From the NCBI RefSeq assembly GCF_017068455.1, contig NZ_CP070608.1:854501-918500 (forward strand): a stretch of 64,000 bases of DNA. The letters run 5' to 3'. This document shows, piece by piece, positions 36,401 to 45,068 of this stretch. This stretch comes from Fulvivirga lutea. GTDB taxonomy: Bacteria > Bacteroidota > Bacteroidia > Cytophagales > Cyclobacteriaceae. Made by a program: the position numbers and the translations under genes. How positions within the stretch are numbered: the first letter of the stretch is position 1; the number at the start of each line of letters is the position of its first letter. The notes below the pieces were generated by a model, which had not been told where the DNA came from, made no database searches, and saw only the letters and a list, made by a program, of their open reading frames with translations.

Positions 36401-36887
36401 CATCTCTGGTAACTCTGATCCTCACATTAATAGAAGTCGCAACGGAAGGATTTGGATCTGTGATCAATGCTGTGGCTGAACTAGTCTTGAAAAAATCGAT
36501 GCCATCATCGCTTCCAGTTTTACCTAATCGAATGAAATAACCTTGTGGTGAAAGGCTTAAATCTGAATCATTACTTACTAAAAAAATTTCAATATTGTTA
36601 TCGCTACTTGGCCCAAATCCGTATCTGGCTTTGAACTCCCACACAACCTCATTTCCGGATAATGAAGGAACATTTTGAGTCGTTATACTCAATGTGGCAG
36701 TAGCTGCTGGTCCTGCTGATTGGAGTTCACCTGAGTTTACCTGAAAGTCCACCCCATTTCCAGACGCATTGGAAGAAACCCATACCGGATTAGCGGTAAA
36801 ATCTCCATCACTGAAATCATCAGTAAACTGTGAAAAACCATTGAGTGAAATGAAATAAATTAAAAAAGCAAGTAAATGTCTTTTCAC
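33477..36887 (-). CDS. Large secreted protein with three lamin-tail domains and Ig-like repeats
   Basis: The 1136-residue protein has a signal peptide (LLAFLIYFISLNGFSQF), a concanavalin-like beta domain (about 20-220) and Ig-like SbsA-type repeats. Three lamin-tail domains are at about 318-475, 585-745 and 860-1020; they share VIINEIFADP/VIITEIMANP/LHINEILFNP, (F/Y)(V/L)E(I/L)YNR/S, and GGTPGSENS-like ends. The C-terminus (about 1040-1136) is a FlgD-Ig-like domain with VPDGDGIDDFTTISY, ILDVNGREI and YIWDGSN. It has the hallmarks of a surface protein exported through the type IX system. The domains may bind nucleic acid or polysaccharide; the target is not known. It is a single gene divergent from asd. 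Confidence 0.86.
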   Translation of the reverse strand: MKRHLLAFLIYFISLNGFSQFTDDFSDGDFTANPVWVSSNASGNGVDFQVNSGELQSAGPAATATLSITTQNVPSLSGNEVVWEFKARYGFGPSSDNNIEIFLVSNDSDLSLSPQGYFIRLGKTGSDDGIDFFKTSSATALITDPNPSVATSINVRIRVTRDDLGNWLIEADPSGGTTFTTIGSVNDTEFVSGDFFGFRVEHSSTRNDEFFFDDVSVTATNTDITPPSITTIEVMEPNQLIVTYNESVETITSETTSNYSLDNGYGNPSTALKTSNNQVTLTFSTDFIEANYNLTINNVEDLNGNAINTEIVDFIYVIPDIAELRDVIINEIFADPDPVVGLPAAEFVEIYNRSDKTFDLANWTFSDATSSAILPTYNLLPDGYVILTSNANADLFTSYGDVISMSNLSTLNNPGDQLTLKNENDELIDFVDYSSSWYQNEDKSSGGYTLELINPNNVCGGIENWAASNNAEGGTPGSENSIIDLNSGSELPFIVQALPISSTELSVIFSEPLDSTSLVIPNFNLPGFSINQLTLLDPNQVSLQINPALQNSTTYTLTINGALDCTGNGLSPNSINFQYIENPDLSFKDVIITEIMANPNAETSLPNAEYLEIYNRTNNTLILNNWSISDASSTSIFPYFVLDPNNYAILTSAQNAPLFDSDIDIISLTSLPSLNNSGDVLTLKNEVGVLLDSVNYTSSWYRSSIKDDGGFSLEIIDLNDPCSDNLNWIATEDETGGTPGKQNSVFSEISDNQGPEIVSAIGLAPDTILVTFNELLDANSIETALITLSNNLEVERRMSEDLVNMYVILSESTPLQSGVSYWIEFNNLTDCPGNLISDGSNTAQFSLIEEAELTDLHINEILFNPRTGGVDFVELYNSSNKFINLDGWKLTNGEIIENEIELGTIRELGSQTNFIGPASYVAVTADILLLANQYPKSDPANYIEISSLPSYPNEEGLVVLMNKDSVIAEFFNYYEDLHNPLFNETDGVSLERVTITNPVNEQENWFSASSAEDFATPGYINSSSRSEIPASQGELTISPKVIVPDGDGIDDFTTISYSFDQGGYAITITILDVNGREIKSIAQNDFVNTDGFYIWDGSNNAGERVRVGYYIIYAEAFGSTGQVQEFKEKVVIGAKF

Positions 36888-36925
36888 GGATGCTTGTGAT
36901 TATCGATTCTAAACATCAAATGTAC

Positions 36926-36933
36926 TACTTTTG
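36926..36933 (+). promoter_or_regulatory. Bacteroidota-type -7 element of asd
   Basis: TACTTTTG matches TAnnTTTG and lies 36 bases before the asd ATG. No good TTTG was found at -33, so this is a partial match. Confidence 0.45.
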
Positions 36934-36968
36934 CATACCTATTTACAAGTAGATATTATTAGCAGATT

Positions 36969-37961
36969 ATGAAATTAGCAGTTGTTGGAGCAACCGGACT
37001 CGTAGGACAAGAAGTTTTAAAAGTAATTAAAGAAAGAGGGTTTGAATACGATGAACTTTTTATGGTAGCATCGGAAAGATCAGTGGGAAAGAAACTTGAG
37101 TTTAAGGGTAAGGAATATGAGGTCATAGGATTAGATAAAGCGGTTTCATTGCAACCGGATATTGCCATATTTTCTGCTGGGGGCAGCACTTCTCTCGAAT
37201 GGGCACCAAAGTTTGAGGCAGTAGGTACAATTGTTATCGACAATTCAAGCGCATGGAGAATGAGTCCGAAACATAAATTAGTAGTGCCTGAGGTGAATGG
37301 TGATGTCCTAAGAATTGATGACAGAATTATCGCCAACCCAAATTGCTCAACCATTCAAATGGTGTTAGCACTGGCGCCACTTCACAAAAAATATAAAGTA
37401 AAGCGAATAGTTGTCTCAACGTATCAATCAGTTACAGGCACCGGTAAGGCTGCTGTAGATCAGTTAATGAGCGAAAGAAGTGGTGATGAATCAACAAAAG
37501 TGTATCCACATAAGATAGATATGAATGCGTTGCCTCACATTGATGTATTTATGGACAATGGCTACACCAAAGAAGAGATGAAAATGGTAAATGAAACCAA
37601 GAAAATTCTTCAGGATGATAGCATTCAAGTTACTGCCACTGCCGTGCGTTTACCGGTAATGGGGGGTCACTCTGAGGCAATTAATGTAGAGTTCGAAAAA
37701 GACTATGATCTAAATGAGGTTCGAGAAATTTTGTCAAACTCGGCTGGTATTGTTGTTAAGGATGATGTAGCAAATAATGTGTACCCTATGCCATTAGATG
37801 CCCAGGGTAAAGACGAAGTGTTTGTTGGTCGTTTGCGCAGAGATGAGTCGCAACCAAACACATTAAACATGTGGGTTGTTGCAGATAACTTAAGAAAGGG
37901 AGCAGCTACCAATGCAGTTCAAATTGCAGAGTACATGGCGGTAAATAATTTAGTTTATTGA
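36969..37961 (+). CDS. asd: Aspartate-semialdehyde dehydrogenase
   Basis: Asd reduces aspartyl phosphate to aspartate semialdehyde with NADPH in lysine, threonine and methionine synthesis. The 330-residue protein has the Rossmann motif VGATGLVGQEVL, the catalytic cysteine in NPNCSTIQM and the C-terminal dimerisation region with VMGGHSEAINVEF. It is the second-subfamily type common in Bacteroidota. The methyltransferase gene starts with TTG that overlaps its stop (TTGA), suggesting coupled translation. Confidence 0.96.
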   Translation: MKLAVVGATGLVGQEVLKVIKERGFEYDELFMVASERSVGKKLEFKGKEYEVIGLDKAVSLQPDIAIFSAGGSTSLEWAPKFEAVGTIVIDNSSAWRMSPKHKLVVPEVNGDVLRIDDRIIANPNCSTIQMVLALAPLHKKYKVKRIVVSTYQSVTGTGKAAVDQLMSERSGDESTKVYPHKIDMNALPHIDVFMDNGYTKEEMKMVNETKKILQDDSIQVTATAVRLPVMGGHSEAINVEFEKDYDLNEVREILSNSAGIVVKDDVANNVYPMPLDAQGKDEVFVGRLRRDESQPNTLNMWVVADNLRKGAATNAVQIAEYMAVNNLVY

Positions 37962-39151
37962 TTGAAGGCATTATCAACTCGAAGGTTCAGCAGTTCATTT
38001 TAGAAAATGAATATGCAGATCCTTTTGAACTATCGCTGAATCATAAGGAAGTTGAAGGAGTATCGATTCAGTTAATAGCCCAGCAAATAGCTGCCAGAAA
38101 AAAGGCAAAAAGTAAGCTGCCAACCTGGTACAAAACACCGCAGATTATCTACCCGGTAAAGGTTTCAGTAGAACAAAGTTCTTCTGAACTAACGGCCAAC
38201 TATAAAGCAACACTGGGCAAGGGTAATTCCTATATTGATTTAACAGCCGGAATGGGTGTTGATACCTGGGCGTTATCACAGCGATTTGCAAAAGGTATTT
38301 GCTTAGAGCAAAATCAAGAGCTCGCTAGACAAACTGAGCATAATTTGAAAGCTTTGGGTGTAGCTAATGTTGTAGTGATTCATACATCTGCTGAGGATTT
38401 CTTGGATGGTAACACTGAGAGTTTTGATCTTATTTATTTAGACCCTGCAAGAAGAGATGCGAATGCCAGAAAGGTTTTTACGCTGGAAGATTGCACTCCA
38501 AATATTGTTGAGTTATTACCTGCACTAAAAAAACATGGAAATCAAATATTGGTAAAAACAGCACCCTTAATGGATATTAATTTGTCTATTAAGTCTTTGC
38601 ATGGCGTCAAGGAAGTTCATGTTGTGTCTGTTAACAACGATTGTAAGGAGGTTCTATATTTAATCGATGATCATTCAAATACAGAAGTAAAGGTTGTAAC
38701 GGTTAATCTGAATGGTCATGCAATAGAAAAGTTCGATTTCAATCTCGACAAAGAGTCAGAACTATCTGTTAATTACTCCCCTCCAAAAAAATATTTGTTT
38801 GAGCCTAACGCCTCCATTATGAAAGCCGGTGGTTTCAAATCAATTGCTACTTACTACAATTTAGATAAGCTACATGCCAACACGCACCTCTACACAAGTG
38901 ATAAATTAGCAGAGAATTTTCCAGGCAGAACTTTCCAAATTGATCATCTTATCAACTATAATAAAAAGGAGTTTCACCAATTAGGAATAGGGAATAAAGC
39001 CAATGTTGCAACTAGAAACTTTAAAGATTCTCCTGAGCAGATTAAGAAAAAGTTAGGTGTAAAAGATGGTGGTGAAATTTATCTATTTGCTTTCACAGAC
39101 ATATCAGGCAAAATGAAATTAGCAATATGTTCTAAAGTGAATAAATCTTAG
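37958..39151 (+). CDS. THUMP-like-domain class I SAM methyltransferase
   Basis: The 397-residue protein has a class I methyltransferase core: DLTAGMGVDTWALSQRF (SAM-binding loop), LDPARRDANARKVF (an unusual catalytic-site region) and a C-terminal THUMP-like domain with ferredoxin-like fold, as in P. gingivalis PG_1098. Its target is likely RNA but is not established. TTG at 37958 is chosen because it overlaps the asd stop and no ATG lies near. It overlaps the convergent small membrane gene by 20 bases. Confidence 0.85.
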   Translation: MIEGIINSKVQQFILENEYADPFELSLNHKEVEGVSIQLIAQQIAARKKAKSKLPTWYKTPQIIYPVKVSVEQSSSELTANYKATLGKGNSYIDLTAGMGVDTWALSQRFAKGICLEQNQELARQTEHNLKALGVANVVVIHTSAEDFLDGNTESFDLIYLDPARRDANARKVFTLEDCTPNIVELLPALKKHGNQILVKTAPLMDINLSIKSLHGVKEVHVVSVNNDCKEVLYLIDDHSNTEVKVVTVNLNGHAIEKFDFNLDKESELSVNYSPPKKYLFEPNASIMKAGGFKSIATYYNLDKLHANTHLYTSDKLAENFPGRTFQIDHLINYNKKEFHQLGIGNKANVATRNFKDSPEQIKKKLGVKDGGEIYLFAFTDISGKMKLAICSKVNKS

Positions 39152-39329
39152 TAAGCACCTCATAAATCACAAAAAAGAGAAGTGCTGCAAATCCATAGAC
39201 TTTAATAACTTTTTTTCTGTTTTGCCTGTCTTCCCACCAGAGCATATACCAGGGTTTAAAAAGGCCAATCAGCAAGAATAATAGGCTAACTCCACAAGCG
39301 GCAAGACTTATATCAGCAAATAACTGCAT
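39132..39329 (-). CDS. Small membrane protein, 65 residues
   Basis: The product has two hydrophobic helices (about 5-24 and 44-63) joined by a Trp- and Arg-rich segment (KPWYMLWWEDRQNRKKVIKVYG). It has real coding character and resembles small inner-membrane proteins common in Bacteroidota. No function is known. Its 3' end overlaps the methyltransferase gene by 20 bases, and it is divergent from the Crp-type regulator. Confidence 0.65.
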   Translation of the reverse strand: MQLFADISLAACGVSLLFLLIGLFKPWYMLWWEDRQNRKKVIKVYGFAALLFFVIYEVLTKIYSL

Positions 39330-39364
39330 CTTTTTTATCTTAGGTGTTACACTTCTTCAATTGA

Positions 39365-39946
39365 ATGGAAGATACTATTTACACAGCATTAAAAAAACGA
39401 ATAGAAACCTTTACTCAGTTATCTGAGGCTGAATGGCATGATTTCTCTTCAAAATGGAGGGTTAAGAAGTTTGCCAAAGATGAATTTGTATTAAAAGCAG
39501 GGCAGGTAGAGGGGTATTTTTATTTTGTTTTTGAGGGCTGCCATAGGCTTTTTGGAGATAGAGATGGAGAAGAAATTAATGTAGGCTTCTCCTATAATAA
39601 TGAATTCTCAGGGGTGTATGACTCTTTCTTGGCCCAGCAGCCATCTGAAGCTTACTTACAATCTATTTCTGAAAGTGTAACCCTTCGTATTTCTTATGAT
39701 GATTTGATGCAGCAGTTTGATAAATATAAAAGTATTGAGCGATGGGGCAGAAAGTTTAATGCGGAGATGCTTATTCTTATGGCCAAAAGGCAAGTTGAAT
39801 CTCGATCCTACAGTGCAGAAGAAAAATACACTCGGTTGATGAATCAAAGCCCACATATTTTTCAGATAGTACCACTTAAACATCTGGCTTCCTATCTGGG
39901 CATGACGCCCGAAACACTCAGCAGACTCAGAAAAAAAGTGAAATAG
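39365..39946 (+). CDS. Crp/Fnr-family regulator
   Basis: The 193-residue protein has an N-terminal cyclic-nucleotide-type sensor domain (about 25-115, with KAGQVEGYFYFVFEG) and a C-terminal helix-turn-helix region (HLASYLGMTPETLSRLRKK). It lacks the Fe-S cysteines of FNR and has an incomplete cNMP pocket, so its ligand is unknown. This group is abundant in Bacteroidota and commonly controls an adjacent gene. The DinB-fold gene follows by 65 bases. Confidence 0.88.
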   Translation: MEDTIYTALKKRIETFTQLSEAEWHDFSSKWRVKKFAKDEFVLKAGQVEGYFYFVFEGCHRLFGDRDGEEINVGFSYNNEFSGVYDSFLAQQPSEAYLQSISESVTLRISYDDLMQQFDKYKSIERWGRKFNAEMLILMAKRQVESRSYSAEEKYTRLMNQSPHIFQIVPLKHLASYLGMTPETLSRLRKKVK

Positions 39947-40011
39947 ACGAACTTGATATAGATCAATTTACAATCTGTGGGCACCGCTTATTTTTGTCAA
40001 AAATTTAGAAT

Positions 40012-40560
40012 ATGGCACAATTTAATAAACAGGAATTCATCGATTCTACATTAAAAAAAATAGCTGATCAAAAAGCATTTGTAAAAGAATTAAGTCAATC
40101 ACCTATCGAGGAAATAACGAAGAAAGCATCTGAAAAAGAGTGGAGTGCGCTAGAATGTGTTGATCACATGAATAAAGCTATGAGCCTCTATACAGAGCAA
40201 ATGAAAGAATTGAACTTAGAGAGTGGCGAGGAGGAAATTGTAAAAATTGGCTTGAAGGGTAATTTCTTTGCAGAGGGCATGAGACCTAAAGGTGAAAAAA
40301 TATCTTATAAGATGCCCACCACCAAGATTTTCGTGCCTGAAAAGAATGACGCAACTATTATTTTGGAGAATTTTCTAAAAACTCTGGACTGGTCTGAGAA
40401 TTTTCTCTTGAAGAACCGCCAGAATAAGTGGCACAAAGTAAAGGTAACTTCTGCTCTCGGTCCGCTGGTGAAGTTTAATTTGGCTGAAGCGTTTAATTTT
40501 CTTTTAGCACATAACGAACGACACATCTTACAAGCTAGAAAGGCCATGAATAGAATGTAG
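40012..40560 (+). CDS. DinB-superfamily four-helix-bundle protein
   Basis: The 182-residue protein matches the DinB/YfiT fold: WSALECVDHMNKAMSLY near residue 45 and LAHNERHILQARKAM at the end. The first His and the final HNERH provide the metal-binding triad. Members include thiol transferases and proteins of unknown role. It is preceded by the Crp-type gene, which may control it. Confidence 0.85.
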   Translation: MAQFNKQEFIDSTLKKIADQKAFVKELSQSPIEEITKKASEKEWSALECVDHMNKAMSLYTEQMKELNLESGEEEIVKIGLKGNFFAEGMRPKGEKISYKMPTTKIFVPEKNDATIILENFLKTLDWSENFLLKNRQNKWHKVKVTSALGPLVKFNLAEAFNFLLAHNERHILQARKAMNRM

Positions 40561-40593
40561 AAAGCCTTCCTTCTTGCAGGTATTTGGCTACAT

Positions 40594-43500
40594 TTGCAGC
40601 CCAAATTAAAAGAACTGTTGGAAGCCAAAGACTTACTAAAGCTGTATAAAGCTGATGGCATCGTTCAAACATTCGCTGAAAAAACCAAAGCGAACCAGGA
40701 GCAGTACATCCAATTAAAGAAAATCACAGGAAGTTTAGATGCCATTTTGGTGGCTTGTGCTTATCAAACCAATCATCAAAATCATTTAGTAATACTTCAT
40801 GATAAAGAGGAGGCAGCCTACTTTCATTATGACCTTCAAAATTTATTGGGCTCCAAAGAGGTTTTGTTTTTTCCAACATCCTACAAAAGGCCCTATGAGT
40901 TTGAAGAAACTGAGAATGCCAATGTGCTAATGCGGGCAGAAATTCTTAATCGGGTAAACCATAAGGCATCGTCTGGCGAAATAATTATTACCTATCCAGA
41001 GGCACTTACAGAAAAAGTGATCAACAAAAAATCACTTACAAAAAATACATTTAGTGCCAAAGTAGGCGAACAAATTGACATTGAGTTCTTTAGCGAACTG
41101 CTTACAACATACGATTTTGAAAAGACAGATTTTGTTTACGAAGCAGGCCAATTTGCAGTAAGAGGAGGTATTTTAGATATCTTTTCTTATGCGCATGATT
41201 TACCTTACCGTATTGAACTTTTCGGTAATGAAATTGAAAGTATCAGAACCTTCGATCCAAACAGTCAGCTTTCAGTAGATAGCGTCAAAGAGATCAATTT
41301 GATTCCTAATGTGCAGACCAAATTAATACATGAAGAGCGCCAGGGGTTTATAGATTTCCTTCCAAATAACACCAAAATATGGTATAAAGATTATCAGCAC
41401 ACGCTTGATATTATAGATGCCTATTTTGACAAGGCGTCACAAAGCTTCGGAGATATTTTAGAAGAAAGTGGTAAAACACAAGTAGTGCTAAATCCAGAAG
41501 ATCTGTTTGAAAGCTCAAAGACGTTCAAAAGTCAGCTAAAGGATATCACTCAAATAGAATTCGGTAATCGATACTATTTTAAGAATGCCGATGTTGTAGA
41601 ATTTGAATCAGAACCTCAGCCTTCGTTTAACAAGAATTTTGAGTTACTGGTTAAAAATGTAAGTGAAAATCAGACGCAGGGGTTTACTACATTAATAGCT
41701 TCAGATTCTCATAGGCAGCTCGAAAGACTAGCAGATATTTTTGAAGAAATTGATCATCAAACGCAATTTCAAGGCTTTAATATTAGCTTGAGAGGCGGTT
41801 TTATTGATAAGATCGTTAAAATCGCCTGTTATACCGACCACCAGATTTTTGAGCGTTTTCATAGATATAAAACCAAAGACAAGCATTCTAAATCAAAGGC
41901 GCTTACATTAAAAGAACTAAAGACTTTACAACCCGGAGATTTTGTAACGCACATAGACTATGGAATTGGAAAGTTTGCCGGTATGGAGCGACAGGAACAT
42001 GATGGGAAAGTTCAGGAATCAGTTCGTTTGATCTATCGTGATGATGATTTGCTTTATGTAAGTATTCATTCACTTCATAAAATTTCTAAATACTCTGGTA
42101 AAGAAGGTACACCACCATCCATAAGTAAATTGGGTTCATCGGAATGGGAAAACAAAAAGACAAAAGCCAAAAAGCAGGTTAAGGATATCGCCAAAGATTT
42201 AATTAACCTTTATGCAAAACGAAAGCAAGCACCTGGCTTTGCCTATTCCAAAGATAGTTTTCTTCAGGCCGAATTGGAGTCTTCTTTTATCTATGAAGAC
42301 ACTCCTGATCAGGCTAAAGCTACTGCCGATGTGAAGGAAGACATGGAGCAACCACATCCAATGGATCGTCTTGTTTGCGGAGATGTGGGATTCGGTAAAA
42401 CTGAAGTGGCAATAAGGGCTGCATTTAAGGCTGCCACAGATAACAAACAAGTGGCAGTATTGGTGCCTACTACCATATTGGCTATGCAGCACTATCGCAC
42501 TTTTACTGAAAGATTGGGCGATTTACCTGTGAAAGTGGAATACATCAATAGATTTAGATCGCCTCAAGCCATTAAAGAAACACTTAAAAGGGTAGCATCA
42601 GGTGAAACAAGTATTCTAATAGGTACGCATCGGATTGTGGGTAAGGATGTGAAGTTTAAGGATCTGGGACTTATGATTATTGATGAGGAGCAGAAGTTTG
42701 GTGTAAAGGTAAAAGAGAAGTTGAAGGAGATGCGTGTAAATGTAGATGCTCTCACACTAACGGCTACACCTATACCAAGAACACTTCATTTCTCTTTAAT
42801 GGGCGCCAGAGACTTAAGCGTAATTTCTACGCCACCTCCAAACCGACAGCCTGTAACTACAGAAATCCATACATTCAATGAGGTGGTAGTAAGAGATGCA
42901 ATTAGCTTTGAATTACGCAGAGGCGGCCAGGTGTTTTTTGTTCACAATAGAGTGGGCGACATTGAAAGTGTTGGTAATATAATTCTGCAGTTAGTGCCTG
43001 ACGCTAGAATAGGTATTGCTCATGGGCAAATGGATGGGCAAAGATTGGAGAAAACCATGATGAAGTTCATCGAAGGTGAATACGATGTGCTTATATCAAC
43101 TAACATTATCGAATCCGGATTAGATATCCCTAATGCTAATACGATCATCATTAATCAAGCGCATATGTTTGGCCTTTCTGATTTGCACCAAATGCGCGGC
43201 CGCGTAGGTAGAAGCAACAAAAAGGCATTTTGTTATTTGTTAACGCCACCAACCATTGGTCTCTCATCAGATTCACGTAAAAGATTAGGCACACTAGAAG
43301 AATTTTCAGATTTGGGCGATGGCTTTAAAGTGGCCATGCGCGATTTGGATATTCGAGGAGCCGGTAATTTACTCGGTTCAGAGCAAAGTGGTTTTATTAC
43401 AGATTTAGGGTTTGATATGTACCATAAAATTCTGGATGAAGCTGTTCAGGAACTGAAGGAAACTGAATTTAAAGATCTATTTGCTAAAGAACTTACTGAT

Positions 43501-43986
43501 TCACATAAGCATTTGGTACAAGATTGTAATATAGAAACCGATCTTGAACTCATTATACCTGAAGAATATGTTGGTAACATTTCAGAGAGGTTAAGTCTAT
43601 ACAATACTCTTGACAACCTTAAAAAAGAGGAAGAATTACTTGAATTTACCAGCTCACTCATCGATAGGTTTGGTAAGTTACCAGATACAGTTCATGATTT
43701 AATTGAAACTGTAAGATTGAGGTGGCAAGCTGAAGATCTTGGTTTTGAAAAGCTTACTATCAAAAATGGTAAATTGAAAGGCTATTTTATGTCTTCTGAT
43801 AACAAGGAATACTTTAATTCTGATGTTTTCGGAGCAATCCTAACCTACGTACAGTCACATCCGAAGAAATGCAGGTTGAAAGAGTATAAAGGTAAATTGA
43901 TTCTAACAGTTGAGGAAGTGGAATCAATTGATGAAGCCAAATCTACATTACAGGCAATCCTTGATAAATCAGTAGTAAAGGTCTGA
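40594..43986 (+). CDS. mfd: Transcription-repair coupling factor Mfd
   Basis: The 1130-residue ATP-dependent translocase removes stalled RNA polymerase and recruits UvrA. It has the UvrB-like N-terminal region (about 1-330), the RNA-polymerase-interaction domain (PGDFVTHIDYGIGKFAGMER), and the RecG-like helicase core with Walker A GDVGFGKTEVA, the DEEQ box (IIDEEQKFG), TATPIPRT and QMRGRVGRS. The TRCF C-terminal domain follows. The first ATG in frame is far inside, so the TTG at 40594 is the likely start. The final 18 bases overlap the convergent gene. Confidence 0.96.
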   Translation: MQPKLKELLEAKDLLKLYKADGIVQTFAEKTKANQEQYIQLKKITGSLDAILVACAYQTNHQNHLVILHDKEEAAYFHYDLQNLLGSKEVLFFPTSYKRPYEFEETENANVLMRAEILNRVNHKASSGEIIITYPEALTEKVINKKSLTKNTFSAKVGEQIDIEFFSELLTTYDFEKTDFVYEAGQFAVRGGILDIFSYAHDLPYRIELFGNEIESIRTFDPNSQLSVDSVKEINLIPNVQTKLIHEERQGFIDFLPNNTKIWYKDYQHTLDIIDAYFDKASQSFGDILEESGKTQVVLNPEDLFESSKTFKSQLKDITQIEFGNRYYFKNADVVEFESEPQPSFNKNFELLVKNVSENQTQGFTTLIASDSHRQLERLADIFEEIDHQTQFQGFNISLRGGFIDKIVKIACYTDHQIFERFHRYKTKDKHSKSKALTLKELKTLQPGDFVTHIDYGIGKFAGMERQEHDGKVQESVRLIYRDDDLLYVSIHSLHKISKYSGKEGTPPSISKLGSSEWENKKTKAKKQVKDIAKDLINLYAKRKQAPGFAYSKDSFLQAELESSFIYEDTPDQAKATADVKEDMEQPHPMDRLVCGDVGFGKTEVAIRAAFKAATDNKQVAVLVPTTILAMQHYRTFTERLGDLPVKVEYINRFRSPQAIKETLKRVASGETSILIGTHRIVGKDVKFKDLGLMIIDEEQKFGVKVKEKLKEMRVNVDALTLTATPIPRTLHFSLMGARDLSVISTPPPNRQPVTTEIHTFNEVVVRDAISFELRRGGQVFFVHNRVGDIESVGNIILQLVPDARIGIAHGQMDGQRLEKTMMKFIEGEYDVLISTNIIESGLDIPNANTIIINQAHMFGLSDLHQMRGRVGRSNKKAFCYLLTPPTIGLSSDSRKRLGTLEEFSDLGDGFKVAMRDLDIRGAGNLLGSEQSGFITDLGFDMYHKILDEAVQELKETEFKDLFAKELTDSHKHLVQDCNIETDLELIIPEEYVGNISERLSLYNTLDNLKKEEELLEFTSSLIDRFGKLPDTVHDLIETVRLRWQAEDLGFEKLTIKNGKLKGYFMSSDNKEYFNSDVFGAILTYVQSHPKKCRLKEYKGKLILTVEEVESIDEAKSTLQAILDKSVVKV

Positions 43987-44220
43987 AATATCAATGTGGT
44001 CTAAATATGCGTCTGCAAGACGGATATTTTTAAATGCATGAATCCCTAATACTTTGCCTTCAGCAGGTGAGTAATTTACTTCTACGAAGTAATCCTTCAT
44101 TAAATACAAGTAATGTTTTGTGCCCGCTTCTTCTCTGTATAAGATGTAGTCAGCGAAAACCGTGATGAAGTCACACTTCTTATCGAACGGTAATACTTGA
44201 AAGTCTGTTAATGAGATCAT
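43969..44220 (-). CDS. Conserved hypothetical protein, 83 residues
   Basis: The protein is acidic and beta-rich (FITVFADYILYREEAG, then HYLYLMKDYFVEVNY). No motif or family is recognised. It is clearly coding and its last codons overlap the end of mfd by 18 bases on the opposite strand. Its promoter lies in the 135 bases up to the LytTR gene. Confidence 0.7.
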   Translation of the reverse strand: MISLTDFQVLPFDKKCDFITVFADYILYREEAGTKHYLYLMKDYFVEVNYSPAEGKVLGIHAFKNIRLADAYLDHIDISDLYY

Positions 44221-44354
44221 AGCCGTAACATTTGTTACGACTACTAGTGAAAATTTTGTGCCAGTGGATAAAAAGGCTCTAAATGAGCATTTTATACTTT
44301 GGTTTTTCCAAAATGGGAATTTTGCAAGGCGTTATTCTCCCAAATTGGGACTTG

Positions 44355-45068
44355 TTAAAAACTCATAAGCTCTTTAAAGCGCTGGGTTTGTCTTCTGGAA
44401 ACGTCAACTTCATGGCCACCTTTTAAGTAAATTTTTATACTTCCGCTGAACCATGGCTCAATACGCTCCACCCATTTTAAATTGATGATTTGCTGTCTGT
44501 TTGCACGGAAAAATGTTTTGGTATCCAAGCGAGATTCAAGGTAATTCAGTGTTCTTGGAATCATTGGTTTATGCTCATCAAAATAGATTTTGGTATAGTT
44601 TCCATCCACTTCAAAAATTCTAACATTGGAAAGCTGAACAAACCAGCATCTTTCACCATCTTTAACAAAAACCTGATGATTCTCAGTCATTCGATCCTCC
44701 TCATCTACATTCTGCTTATCTATCTTCTCTTGGATTTTGTTCAAAGCCCCAGCTAATCGGTCTTTTTGAATAGGCTTTTGCAGATAGTCAAGTGCGTTAT
44801 ATTCAAAAGCTTTAATAGCATATTCATCATAAGCTGTAGTAAAAATAATTTCAGGAACCTCCTCCAATTCTTCCAATAGCTCAAAACCACTTTTGCCAGG
44901 CATTTGAATATCCAGAAATACTAAATCCGGCTTTTTTTCCTCAATGAATTCTTTTGCTTCATTGGCATTGGCGGCCTCACCAATAATATTTACAAAATCG
45001 AAATCCTTTAATAATCTTTTCAATTCATTCCTAGCTAATCGTGAGTCATCTACTACTAATGCATTCAT
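44355..45068 (-). CDS. LytTR-family response regulator
   Basis: The 237-residue protein has a receiver domain with phospho-acceptor Asp53 (LVFLDIQMPGKSG) and a C-terminal LytTR DNA-binding domain (FRANRQQIINLKWVERIEPW, then EVDVSRRQTQRFKEL). It overlaps the upstream kinase gene by four bases, so the two are a cognate pair. The target is not indicated by nearby sites. It is a paralogue of the regulator at 61040-61780. Confidence 0.94.
   Translation of the reverse strand: MNALVVDDSRLARNELKRLLKDFDFVNIIGEAANANEAKEFIEEKKPDLVFLDIQMPGKSGFELLEELEEVPEIIFTTAYDEYAIKAFEYNALDYLQKPIQKDRLAGALNKIQEKIDKQNVDEEDRMTENHQVFVKDGERCWFVQLSNVRIFEVDGNYTKIYFDEHKPMIPRTLNYLESRLDTKTFFRANRQQIINLKWVERIEPWFSGSIKIYLKGGHEVDVSRRQTQRFKELMSF

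Noticed and set aside
36199-36540. 113-codon plus-strand frame inside the lamin-tail gene
   Set aside because: It lies entirely within a clear coding gene on the other strand and its sequence is the antisense of repeats; no independent start signal is visible.
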